Positions 16,973 to 24,989 of a stretch of DNA of 44,955 nucleotides are shown piece by piece. Source of the stretch: Nitrospirota bacterium. GTDB lineage: Bacteria > Nitrospirota > Thermodesulfovibrionia > Thermodesulfovibrionales > UBA9159. How positions within the stretch are numbered: position 1 is the stretch's first letter; each line of letters opens with the position of its first letter. The notes beneath the pieces are model-generated. The model saw nothing but the letters and a program-made list of their open reading frames with translations, was not told the origin of the DNA and did not search any database. Both the position numbers and the translations under genes were made by a program. The stretch lies in NCBI GenBank assembly GCA_023475105.1, contig JAMCWJ010000040.1, positions 1-44,955 of the forward strand, in the 5' to 3' direction.

Positions 16973-16989
16973 CATCGGATAGGCGATAA
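16973..16989 (-). promoter_or_regulatory. Putative Crp/Fnr-family operator, site 1 (ATCG-N6-CGAT)
   Basis: ATCG (16974-16977), six bases GATAGG, then CGAT (16984-16987), flanked by C and AA. It shares sequence and geometry with three other sites in the window (33614-33630, 39308-39324, 39455-39471). It lies between the Crp/Fnr gene stop and nuoE, upstream of the nuoEFG operon. A weak TACTAG is about 35 bp downstream on the minus strand. Confidence 0.6.
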
Positions 16990-17039
16990 AAAGGGAATTT
17001 GTCGAAACGGGGAGTTTTTAGCGGAGATGGACTAATGGA

Positions 17040-17792
17040 CTATATCATCTCAAGATATTTCAATATCTTTTTTGGCTTAAGCAGAATAATTTCTTTGCGT
17101 GACACACTGATATAGCCGTCTTCTTTCAGTCTTTTTAAGACCTCGCTCACCGTTTGCTGACAGCAGCCAGTCATGGATGCGATGTGTTCCTGCGTCAGTC
17201 TTACAGGAACAGAGACCGGCTCCTCGTAAGCGAGGGAGGCACTCAATTTTTCATAACTCAGGTAAATGAAGAGTTTCAGCAACCGATTCGAGACGTCGCA
17301 CATCATCAGGTTTTCGACCTGATCGCAGAGATATCTGATACGCTTCGCCTGGTCTTCCATCATCTTCCTGGCAAAAGCAATATGGCGGCTAAGAAGACCC
17401 TCGAATTCGTTTTTCTTAATCTCGAAGACAGAACAGGCGGTGAGGGCCTGTGCGTTGGCTTTTCTGATATTCAAGCCTATCACTTCGGATAAGCCGAAGA
17501 TATCCCCAGAAGTTCGAATGAAAAAAATGCATTCCTCACCGCTGGAAGTGATGCGAAATGTCTTAACCTCCCCACTTTCGATGTAGAAAGTAGAATCACC
17601 TCGCTCCCCTTCGCAGAAGATGAACTGGTTTCTTGATATCTGCCTTTTCGTCGAGACCGAGATAAAGTCTTCTTTTAACTCGGGCAAACCGGAGAAAAAA
17701 TCATGCTCTTCGAGATGCCACTGCCCATGAAGCGTATCATGTAGATTTTGCGGCGGGGAGATCAGGCTTTTCTCTTTCAACTTGCATTCCAT
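17040..17792 (-). CDS. Crp/Fnr-family transcriptional regulator
   Basis: 250 residues. The ATG at 17792 sits 4 nt after AGGAGG; the GTG just before it is too close. Residues 35-150 form the cyclic-nucleotide-binding-like beta barrel (IFCEGERGDSTFYIESGEVK, FIRTSGDIFGLSEVIG). A dimer helix follows, then a winged HTH at residues 195-240. The recognition helix reads CCQQTVSEVLKRL, whereas CRP has CSRETVGRILKML. All three CRP base-contact residues (Arg180, Glu181, Arg185) are replaced (Gln, Gln, Glu). There is no FNR-type N-terminal cysteine cluster. It is the best local candidate to bind the ATCG-N6-CGAT sites. A strong sigma70 promoter precedes it and carries no such site. Confidence 0.93.
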   Translation of the reverse strand: MECKLKEKSLISPPQNLHDTLHGQWHLEEHDFFSGLPELKEDFISVSTKRQISRNQFIFCEGERGDSTFYIESGEVKTFRITSSGEECIFFIRTSGDIFGLSEVIGLNIRKANAQALTACSVFEIKKNEFEGLLSRHIAFARKMMEDQAKRIRYLCDQVENLMMCDVSNRLLKLFIYLSYEKLSASLAYEEPVSVPVRLTQEHIASMTGCCQQTVSEVLKRLKEDGYISVSRKEIILLKPKKILKYLEMI

Positions 17793-17816
17793 CACGCCTC
17801 CTAGAACTCTAAAACT

Positions 17817-17846
17817 ATTATCATACTAAATTACCGGAATTGTCAA
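17817..17846 (-). promoter_or_regulatory. Sigma70 promoter of the Crp/Fnr regulator gene
   Basis: On the minus strand a perfect TTGACA (17846-17841), an 18-bp spacer, then GATAAT (17822-17817), preceded by TAT. Transcription would start near 17810, about 18 nt before the ATG. Confidence 0.7.
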
Positions 17847-18051
17847 GAAAACGTTATAAGTCCTGAATCCACCGTCAAACTTAGACATAGCAGAGGGAGG
17901 GTCGCGACATCGATTACAGCCCTCTGAATTTCAGGTACACCGTAGCGGAAAAACCTCAGGCCATTCTCTTAGCGCTTATGACAATTGATGCGTTGAAGGT
18001 TTAAAATCGGCGGGCGAGGCACAGGAAAGACTTTACTGAAGAGGGTGGTAC

Positions 18052-18495
18052 TCAGGTGCTGCTTACTTTTATCGCGTCTCCCTTTCTCACTTTGCCGCCC
18101 CTCAGGACCTTTATAAAAATGCCTTCTTTCGGCATGACGCAATCCCCGGCCTGATAATAGATGGCGCACCTGTTGTGGCACACTTTTCCAATCTGGCTGA
18201 CCTCGCCTACGACAGAATCGCCGATTTCTATTTTCGTCCCACAGGGAAGGGACACAAGATCGATCCCCTCAGTGGTGATATTTTCAGCAAAGTCGCCCGG
18301 CTTCACATCAAGTCCCTTATCTCGCATTTTGTTTATGCTCTCTACCGCGAGCAGACTGACCTGTCTGTGCCACTGCGACGAGGCGTGAGCATCCCCTTCT
18401 ATCCCAAATTCGATTCTCAGGACGACTTCTTCGGTAGGTTTTTTCCGAACCCCCTTCTTGTCGCTGACATTAACTGAGATTACCTTTGCCGACAT
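18052..18495 (-). CDS. MOSC-domain protein
   Basis: 147 residues, a single MOSC domain. This beta-rich fold is associated with molybdenum cofactor sulfuration or with binding of sulfur-carrying MoCo. Family signatures are GIEGDAHASSQWHRQVSLL, PGDFAENITTEGIDL and the conserved Cys in GKVCHNRCAIYY. Stand-alone MOSC proteins of this size in anaerobes often accompany molybdoenzyme or MoCo genes. Here it follows mobBA on the same strand by about 110 nt, which supports a cofactor role. Confidence 0.92.
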   Translation of the reverse strand: MSAKVISVNVSDKKGVRKKPTEEVVLRIEFGIEGDAHASSQWHRQVSLLAVESINKMRDKGLDVKPGDFAENITTEGIDLVSLPCGTKIEIGDSVVGEVSQIGKVCHNRCAIYYQAGDCVMPKEGIFIKVLRGGKVRKGDAIKVSST

Positions 18496-18607
18496 ATTTT
18501 ATGATAACACAATCCGAGCCGTTGCTGCAAGAAAAGGATTCGCTGCCTGGATATTTCGATTCGAGGAACAAATTGTCTCATCTTGTCTTTCGATCATTTC
18601 GATCCAT

Positions 18608-19708
18608 TCACGACATCTTCCGCGCATCGTGTTCGAGGGCCTTTTTCCATTCAGCGCCGGTATTAACGTTCTTCCACGCAAGGGCAAGGGATCCCGGGAT
18701 AACCGGGGTTACGACCTTAGGATGCCGTGCTATTTCCTGGAGTTTTGCTGCTTCCTTCCTTGCAAGTGACTCAACATATTCAAAGATCATCGGCTCATAG
18801 ACAGCGCCGGTAGTCTCTACCCCTTTGCTTCCCTTTATCTTTGGCAGTACAGCCCAGACCCCGGGCCTTCTTAGACTCAAAAGCCATTCCCACGCCTCCT
18901 TGTGCATTAATGGCATATCTACCGAAGATATTATCCATGCGCTGCCAGGCGCCCATCTGAAAGCACTGAGCAATCCCGACAAAGGTCCTTTCAGTCCCGT
19001 AACGTCGGGAAGACGCTCAACTGCATCAAGGCTTTGGGGAAGTGGTCCGGAACCAAGCATCATGACCTTGCCGGAAGAAACTTCCGAGAGGATATCAAAA
19101 GACCGCTCTACCAATGTCTTTCCTCTTGTCATGAGAAGCGCCTTCGGCCTTCCCATGCGGGTACTCTTTCCGCCTATAAGAAGGCCGGCGTTAATGACGC
19201 GTTGCGCATGGGATCTCTCCATTTCTTTATGAATACGAGAGAGGACCTTGTCGAGATATCGAGGGTCATCCCTACAAATAACCTCTTTCCCCTTCATTTC
19301 TGCCGGCCCCCCTGTTTTTATCTTTCCTATTTCGACCCATATGCCGGGTACTACGTACCCCTTATGTCCCTCGATAAGGATAAGGTCCAATCCCCGTGGG
19401 AATCTGTCCGCCAGGTCCGACAGGTCCTCCTTCCCGCACCTGGATCTCGCGAAGCCCTGTCGTTCATCATGGGCAAATATATAATCAGCGCCGGCCCGAT
19501 AAAAGCGGTCTGTATCTTTGCCCTTTTTATCAATGTCGAGATTGTTGTGATGGATATGCTTCATGACGCCGACGGAAAGCCCCTCCTTTTTCAATATCGG
19601 CAGGATCTTCTCGATAAGAGTCGTCTTACCGGTGCCGGAATACCCGCTGATCCCGATAATGCAGGAGGAAGTGTTAGCGCTCACATTGTCCGGGGGAAAA
19701 ATGCACAT
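18608..19708 (-). CDS. MobB-MobA fusion (molybdopterin guanine dinucleotide synthesis)
   Basis: 366 residues from the ATG at 19708; a TTG two codons earlier is possible. Residues 15-170 are MobB: Walker A GYSGTGKTTLIEKI, KHIHHNNLDIDKKGKDTDRF, LILIEGHKG. Residues 175-366 are MobA, the GTP:molybdopterin guanylyltransferase: NAGLLIGGKSTRMGRPKALL, LPDVTGLKGPLSGLLSAF and SSVDMPLM, whose Asp binds magnesium. The product is bis-MGD for DMSO-reductase-family enzymes, two of which lie in this window. Fusions in this order occur in other anaerobes. The terminal half is slightly shortened against E. coli MobA. Confidence 0.93.
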   Translation of the reverse strand: MCIFPPDNVSANTSSCIIGISGYSGTGKTTLIEKILPILKKEGLSVGVMKHIHHNNLDIDKKGKDTDRFYRAGADYIFAHDERQGFARSRCGKEDLSDLADRFPRGLDLILIEGHKGYVVPGIWVEIGKIKTGGPAEMKGKEVICRDDPRYLDKVLSRIHKEMERSHAQRVINAGLLIGGKSTRMGRPKALLMTRGKTLVERSFDILSEVSSGKVMMLGSGPLPQSLDAVERLPDVTGLKGPLSGLLSAFRWAPGSAWIISSVDMPLMHKEAWEWLLSLRRPGVWAVLPKIKGSKGVETTGAVYEPMIFEYVESLARKEAAKLQEIARHPKVVTPVIPGSLALAWKNVNTGAEWKKALEHDARKMS

Positions 19709-19752
19709 GCTCAAATATGATGTTTCTGTTCAAGCGCTGTCAATTTTGAACT

Positions 19753-19845
19753 ATGACAGCGCATGACAAAGCAGGGATCGCTTTCCTCCTTGCCTTGATT
19801 GTTTTGGGCATCAATGCATACCGGCAGCAGCTTGAATATGTCTGA
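19753..19845 (+). CDS. Possible 30-residue membrane peptide
   Basis: An ATG-initiated frame with one strongly hydrophobic stretch (GIAFLLALIVLGINAY), opposite to its neighbours. It has no ribosome site, and its first codons lie inside an 8-bp inverted repeat (GCGCTGTC 19734-19741 and GACAGCGC 19755-19762). The N-terminal look is like the anchor of a ComEA-type protein, so a truncated gene is another reading. Weak call. Confidence 0.2.
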   Translation: MTAHDKAGIAFLLALIVLGINAYRQQLEYV

Positions 19846-19917
19846 TAAGAAACTGCCATGCGAGGACAAGGATTTGGATCTCATGCCGGTCATAAGAAAG
19901 ATGACTTTCCTTTGCTT

Positions 19918-21558
19918 CTACTGCACGCCCGGCATCCTTCCTTTAGTAGCCATCTGAGAAGCCATTTCGTCCGGTGTCGGCAACTTCAGCTGGGTTGCAG
20001 CAATCACGTCATCGATGCGCAAAATCATCGCTGCCACTTCGCTCGCTGAACTAATGGCCTTCTTTTTCACTCGAAGGGGCTCTATGATCCCTTCCGAATA
20101 TAAATCACCGACTTTGCCGGAAAAGACATCCAAGCCAATCCTGTGGCCTTCTTTTTCATTCCACTTGCGCATCTCAACAAGTATATCGATTTGACTCAAG
20201 CCGGCGTTTTCAGCCAGAGACTTGGGGATAATTTCAAGGGCATCGGCAAAAGCCTCTATCGCCAACTGCTCTTTGCCGACACTCTTGGCAAAGATCTTCA
20301 ACTCCTTGGCTAGTTCTATCTCTGTCGCACCGCCACCGACCAAAATCTTATGGTCTATCATGGCAGCAGGCACTGTCCCCAGACAGTCCTCTATCACCCT
20401 CTCGACCTCATCTAATATGTGCATCGTGCCCCCACGGATGAGGATGGTTACCGCCTTCGGCTCCCGGCACTGTCTCACATATATCATTTTCGTCCCACTC
20501 ACATTTTCTTCCTCAATAAGTCCTGCGTATCCTAAAGCTGTCTCTCTCAACTCATCCAGATTGGCTACCACACTCGCACCTGTAGCCTTAGCAAGTTTTT
20601 CCATGTCACTTCTCCCAACCCGCCTCACCGTGAAAATACCATCCTGTGCCAGGTAGTAGAGACAGAGGTTGTGGATGCTCTTTTCGGCAAAGAGTACTGT
20701 CGCTCCCGAGGACTTGACCTTCTCGGCCATCTCCCTCAACACCCTCTTCTGCTCGTCGATAAAGGACTGGAGCTGATGCGGGTCGGTGATCCTGATCTGG
20801 GCCTCTATTTCCTTTCCTTGAAATTCCAGGGGCGAACTGACCAGGGCGATCCTTGCGTTCTCGACCCTGACAGGCATGGCCTCGTGGCCCTTTTCCTTAT
20901 CCAAGACAAGGCCGTTGATAAACTCAGTTTCCTCAATCCCCGCACCTGCTTTCTTTTCGAGCTTGATATAGTCCGTATCAATCAGACCATCATTCACGGT
21001 GGATGCAACACTCTTGACCGCTTTCACGACGATATCACTCAGATGCTCTCTTGCAGGCCCCACTCCTTTACCCATCATAGTTGTCAAAGCCACGGCCTTA
21101 AGACTTTGATCATTATCAGGTAAATCGATAGCTATCTTATCAAGAACCTTCTGGCATTTCTCCGCTGCCTGGCGATAACCCCGGACAATGACCACAGGAT
21201 GGATGCCCATTTCGATAAGCGTCTCTGCCTTTTTCAGCAACTCACCGGCAATCACGACAGCCGTAGTGGTCCCGTCCCCTACGGACGCCTCTTGAGCCCT
21301 TGCCACTTCTATCATCATCTTTGCAATCGGATGTTTGATATCCATCTCACGCATGATAGTGGCTCCGTCGTTTGTTACTACTACGTCACCAAGGGAGTCT
21401 ACCAGCATCTTGTCCATGCCCAAAGGTCCTAATGTGGATCTCACAGTCTCTGCAACAATTCTCGCTGCCATGATATTCATGCGCTGGGCGTTCCTTCCCA
21501 TGGTTCTTTCTGCTCCCTCAGCCAAAACTGAAGGAGGGGTAAATTGCTGTCCTGCCAT
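19918..21558 (-). CDS. Group II (archaeal-type) chaperonin, thermosome/TCP-1 family
   Basis: 546 residues. A double-ring ATP-driven protein-folding machine with a built-in lid. Archaeal thermosome signatures are present in order: [33 protein letters not shown] (42-54), [10 protein letters not shown] (61-70), [19 protein letters not shown] with the ATP motif GDGTTT (94-99), and the C-terminal [17 protein letters not shown]. It is not GroEL-like, and it lacks the Gly-Met-rich archaeal tail, ending KGRMPGVQ. The ATG follows GAGGT. Group II chaperonins are typical of archaea and eukaryotes, and archaeal-like forms are known from a few anaerobic bacteria, so lateral transfer is likely. It lies among molybdoenzyme genes on the same strand. 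Confidence 0.95.
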   Translation of the reverse strand: MAGQQFTPPSVLAEGAERTMGRNAQRMNIMAARIVAETVRSTLGPLGMDKMLVDSLGDVVVTNDGATIMREMDIKHPIAKMMIEVARAQEASVGDGTTTAVVIAGELLKKAETLIEMGIHPVVIVRGYRQAAEKCQKVLDKIAIDLPDNDQSLKAVALTTMMGKGVGPAREHLSDIVVKAVKSVASTVNDGLIDTDYIKLEKKAGAGIEETEFINGLVLDKEKGHEAMPVRVENARIALVSSPLEFQGKEIEAQIRITDPHQLQSFIDEQKRVLREMAEKVKSSGATVLFAEKSIHNLCLYYLAQDGIFTVRRVGRSDMEKLAKATGASVVANLDELRETALGYAGLIEEENVSGTKMIYVRQCREPKAVTILIRGGTMHILDEVERVIEDCLGTVPAAMIDHKILVGGGATEIELAKELKIFAKSVGKEQLAIEAFADALEIIPKSLAENAGLSQIDILVEMRKWNEKEGHRIGLDVFSGKVGDLYSEGIIEPLRVKKKAISSASEVAAMILRIDDVIAATQLKLPTPDEMASQMATKGRMPGVQ

Positions 21559-21568
21559 AATCAGTACC

Positions 21569-21694
21569 TCATAGTTTCTTCACTGTGAAATCACGCATAC
21601 CCTCGCTCGGGATGTAACGTCCGCACTTTACACCCGGCGCCAATGAAACCCCCGCGAAGAAGCCGCAAGAGCCGTATCCTAAGTAAATCCCCAT
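21569..21694 (-). CDS. Possible 41-residue protein upstream of the thermosome
   Basis: A short ATG frame (begins [15 protein letters not shown], ends RDFTVKKL) fills most of the gap between the 593-residue protein and the thermosome, ending 11 nt before the thermosome ATG. It contains two Cys and many Gly. No ribosome site is visible, but distances to both neighbours are operon-like. It may be a genuine small gene or a leader; I do not recognise a family. Confidence 0.3.
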   Translation of the reverse strand: MGIYLGYGSCGFFAGVSLAPGVKCGRYIPSEGMRDFTVKKL

Positions 21695-21713
21695 AACAGC
21701 GAATATTTTATTA

Positions 21714-23495
21714 TTATCGATTCTGGTCGCCTTTGTAAACATACAAGGCCAGACGAGCTACCTCTGCTGCCCTTTCAGCGCCTCCCGGCAACCCACCGGT
21801 CGCCATCGAATACCGCGAGACAGCCTCCTGGGCCAATTCTTCCGGAGAACCTTTACCGAGCACTGCCGCTGCGGCGACCGGAACGACGAGGTCGACGAGA
21901 CTGTGCCCGGTCACCAGAAGCTCTCCAACCGCCGGAGCAACAATTGGCAACAGATTCAAAAGCTCCTTCTTCTTATTCAAGACCGCATCGGGGATTACTT
22001 TATGGCAGAATCCTTTCATCACTGTCTTCTCCCCATCGATAGTCACCGTTACATCGACATCAGGGCTAAGCGCAAAAAATTTCTTTGCCGTGTTTCCCGA
22101 CCTTCCCCCTCCCCCTTCGACCTTGGTAACTTTGATCTTCACCTTCTTACCAAGGGCCTCACTCATCATAGCAGAAGCTGACTCCTCCACCTTTGTTATT
22201 CTATTATTTTCAAACACTTTGATCACATCGGTCAGACTCTTACCCTTTTCCATATCTTCGCAAGTCTTTCTCACTCTGTCTGCTATTGCCTTCTTGGTGA
22301 CGCTCGAGGTAGCCAGCAGCACTGCCTCGGTAACTCGTCCGCTCCTCAGTTCCTCGGCCTTTCGGACCACTGTGTTCACCTCTATGCTCGCGAGCTCCGC
22401 GTCGAAAAAGCCTTTCTTGTTCTTAGCCACCGCTTCAGCAGCCCTCTCCACAGAGCCGGTCTGAGCGATGATTCTTAGTGCAAGGGAGGCGTCGGCGGCA
22501 ACATGCCCTATGGGGGCGGTCTTCGGCCCTCCGCTCGACCCCGTGCCGATCTTTGCATTTTCGGCAAAACAGGCAAAGATTTCATAAAATGCCAGCATTC
22601 CCACGATTGTAGGCGTTCCCATGTCCTTCATGATAATTCCAAGATCACCGATCAGCTTCGCTGTGTTGAATTCCTCACCGGTTATCCTGAAGTGGACGGT
22701 CTCGGGGAGCCCGACGGCCTTCGCCGCCCCTATACCCGCAACCTCAGGCGTATACACCTTGAAAGAAGGCCCAAACCTTTCCGGCATCGCGGCGTCGGGA
22801 TGGCAGATCTCCAGCGCGGCAGCCGCGCCAAAAACGGCAGAGACAAAGGGGTTCGGCTTCATACCGGCCCCGGAATAGGCTTTCATCATGGCCTCTGCCC
22901 CAATAGCGGCGGCATTCTCGGCAACTTCAGAAAATATATAATCTTCCCCGAGGCTACTGTGTCCGGCAAGGGGCGTGCCGAGTATGCCGGGCGGTACCTT
23001 AGATCCGTTTATGCGTGTCAGCTTACCCTCCATCATTGCCTCATAGACCTTCCAAACAGCGGGAAAGGCACTTATCTTGTTACCCCCTTTCGGAGTCGGC
23101 AATGAGAGGACCCCGCCTCTTTGAGCACCGGCACTCAAGCGGCAGAGCGCCCCAAGTTTGCGGTTGCCGGAAGGAACACCGGCCCTCACATTGGACCCTG
23201 CAATATAACAGAGCGAGGCTGTGATGAGGGCGGCATTGGAAGGATCCGCGCCGGCTGCTCTGGCAGTTCTAACCCCTTCGTCAATCACCGCGTTCAAGTC
23301 TATCTCTTTCTGGTTTGAAGCTTTGAGCTTTAATACACGCCCCTCAAGAATTTTCTCGGCTATTGCGTTTGCCGTACAAAAAACGGCCAGGTTCAGCATG
23401 CCGTGTCCACCGGCCACTGCGTTGATGGCATCACCGGTCAATAAATCCGGCCTCAAAAGAGTTGCTTCGGTAACAGCACTAATTATCTTTTCCAA
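21714..23495 (-). CDS. Uncharacterised 593-residue protein
   Basis: Not recognised. The start is taken at a TTG 7 nt after AGGAGG; the GTG at 23501 is 1 nt from that site. The chain is rich in Ala and Gly, soluble, and free of signal peptide or clear membrane anchors. Glycine-rich stretches are GDAINAVAGGHGMLNLAVF, AGVPSGNRKLGALCRLSAG and GTGSSGGPKTAPIGHVAAD. A more basic segment (KKVKIKVTKVEGGGGRSGNT) and an Ala-rich C-terminus follow. Few Cys and no CxxC motifs argue against an Fe-S protein. The repeated Gly/Ser loops suggest a large enzyme with phosphate- or cofactor-binding loops. It lies between the FAD oxidoreductase and the thermosome on one strand, so it may belong to the tct/molybdoenzyme pathway and be a client of the chaperonin. 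Confidence 0.85.
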   Translation of the reverse strand: MEKIISAVTEATLLRPDLLTGDAINAVAGGHGMLNLAVFCTANAIAEKILEGRVLKLKASNQKEIDLNAVIDEGVRTARAAGADPSNAALITASLCYIAGSNVRAGVPSGNRKLGALCRLSAGAQRGGVLSLPTPKGGNKISAFPAVWKVYEAMMEGKLTRINGSKVPPGILGTPLAGHSSLGEDYIFSEVAENAAAIGAEAMMKAYSGAGMKPNPFVSAVFGAAAALEICHPDAAMPERFGPSFKVYTPEVAGIGAAKAVGLPETVHFRITGEEFNTAKLIGDLGIIMKDMGTPTIVGMLAFYEIFACFAENAKIGTGSSGGPKTAPIGHVAADASLALRIIAQTGSVERAAEAVAKNKKGFFDAELASIEVNTVVRKAEELRSGRVTEAVLLATSSVTKKAIADRVRKTCEDMEKGKSLTDVIKVFENNRITKVEESASAMMSEALGKKVKIKVTKVEGGGGRSGNTAKKFFALSPDVDVTVTIDGEKTVMKGFCHKVIPDAVLNKKKELLNLLPIVAPAVGELLVTGHSLVDLVVPVAAAAVLGKGSPEELAQEAVSRYSMATGGLPGGAERAAEVARLALYVYKGDQNR

Positions 23496-23653
23496 AGTCA
23501 CGCCTCCTCATAATGAAAAGTTTACCAAAATTTTCCCTTACTGCCAAGATTACTCATGCAGCCCAAAAAAAGAATTCCCTCTTCTCTGTTCCCTGTCTTC
23601 GCTTTGACATCTCATATTGCTTCCGGCGGGTGTAAAGCAATCCTGTTCAGCAG

Positions 23654-24904
23654 CTAGAGAGACTGCACTATCACGAAATGACGATATACACAATGTTTAA
23701 TGGCAGTCTCGAAATCAGAGTCAATCTCTTCCTTTCTAAGAGGATAATCGATCTTTTTCTTCAAATAATTCACTAATAAACTGATGCTCACGTTTTCATT
23801 GAGGAAAATCGCACCGACTAATCTGTCCACGTCAAAAACGAGCTTCCTGTATTTTCTCTGTTCGGGAGAACTCTCTACACGCGCAAAATACGTATTCGGC
23901 TGTTCACGGAAGATGCCCATCGAAAAAGCCGAACAATCAAAAAAATTAAAGGTAGTCATGTTGATCCCGCCCTCGTACCTTGCGGCTTCGCCCGACATAT
24001 TCAGCCCGGCGACCTTCCCCTGTTCCGCCGCGTCGGGCAACAGCTGGTTCAGTATCTTTTCTTCGCCAAAAAAATCTTTCGCCTCGGCAACATCTCCCGC
24101 TGCATAGATGTCAGGGTAGTTCGTTCTCATCGAGTCATCAACAACAATGCCCCTGTTGTAAGCAATTCCGCTCTCTCTTATAAGATCGATTGCAGGCCTC
24201 GTGCCGACCCCAACGATCAGGAAATCCGCATGAACGGTTCTCCCTTTTTCCAGAACAACAGAAATCCCATCCTTCGTCGGTTCAAAAGACAAGGCCCGAC
24301 TATTTCTTAGAATTTCGACCCCATGTTCAATGAAGATCTCCTCTATAATCCCTGCGCAGGCTTCATCATAGTTGCGCGGCAAGATCTGACTTTCCGCTTC
24401 AATAACCGTGGCTTTCAGCCCCTTTTCAGTCAAGATCTCCGCGAGCTGCATGCCGACCAGTCCAGCGCCCAATATGCACACTTTGCGACTCTTCTCTGAA
24501 AAGGACCTTATCTTCCTCGCATCTTCCAGGGTTCGGAATACTATAGCCCTTTTGTCATCCACACCCTTTATTCTGGGCACGATAGGCACCGCCCCTGTAG
24601 TAATCAAGAGCTTATCAAATGCCAACTGCCTCCCCGATCTTGTGGCCGCCGTTCTCCTCACAGGGTCGACGCCAACCACCTCATCACCCAAAACTAAGGT
24701 GACCTGCTTTTCGTCGTAAAACTCCCTGGGCCTGAGGAAAAACCTTTTCTCCTCAATCTTTCCCTTAATAAAATAGGGTAAAGCGGTGGGCGTATAGGGC
24801 AGATGGCCCTCCTTCGATACCAGCGTGATTTTGCTCTCCATGTCCTTCAAGCGAATCGCCTCGATCGCGCTGATCGCGGCAGTACTGCCGCCAATGATCA
24901 ACAT
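23654..24904 (-). CDS. FAD-dependent pyridine-nucleotide-disulfide oxidoreductase family protein
   Basis: 416 residues from the ATG at 24904, chosen because GATAGGAGGGAGACAAAG immediately precedes it; the ATG at 24928 lies upstream of that site. FAD-binding MLIIGGSTAAISAIEAIR opens the protein, the NAD(P)H-binding loop KVCILGAGLVGMQLAEILTE is central, and the second FAD motif NYPDIYAAGDVAEA follows. No redox-active CxxxxC pair is seen at the usual place, so it is closer to rubredoxin/ferredoxin reductases and NADH oxidases (CoA-disulfide-like) than to lipoamide dehydrogenase. It probably links NAD(P)H to the nearby Fe-S proteins. It lies 85 nt downstream of the molybdoenzyme gene. Confidence 0.9.
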   Translation of the reverse strand: MLIIGGSTAAISAIEAIRLKDMESKITLVSKEGHLPYTPTALPYFIKGKIEEKRFFLRPREFYDEKQVTLVLGDEVVGVDPVRRTAATRSGRQLAFDKLLITTGAVPIVPRIKGVDDKRAIVFRTLEDARKIRSFSEKSRKVCILGAGLVGMQLAEILTEKGLKATVIEAESQILPRNYDEACAGIIEEIFIEHGVEILRNSRALSFEPTKDGISVVLEKGRTVHADFLIVGVGTRPAIDLIRESGIAYNRGIVVDDSMRTNYPDIYAAGDVAEAKDFFGEEKILNQLLPDAAEQGKVAGLNMSGEAARYEGGINMTTFNFFDCSAFSMGIFREQPNTYFARVESSPEQRKYRKLVFDVDRLVGAIFLNENVSISLLVNYLKKKIDYPLRKEEIDSDFETAIKHCVYRHFVIVQSL

Positions 24905-24989
24905 CTTTGTCTCCCTCCTATCAGGCATTTCCTACCAGAAATCCTCTCTTCTCTTTCTCATCTGTTTCCACAGCCATCCTTACAACTCC

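Noticed and set aside
17870-18000. Short plus-strand peptide (IDYSPLNFRYTVAEKPQA...) between the Crp/Fnr and MOSC genes
   Set aside because: Coding-like composition but no start codon after the in-frame stop and no ribosome site; could be a relic but cannot be supported.
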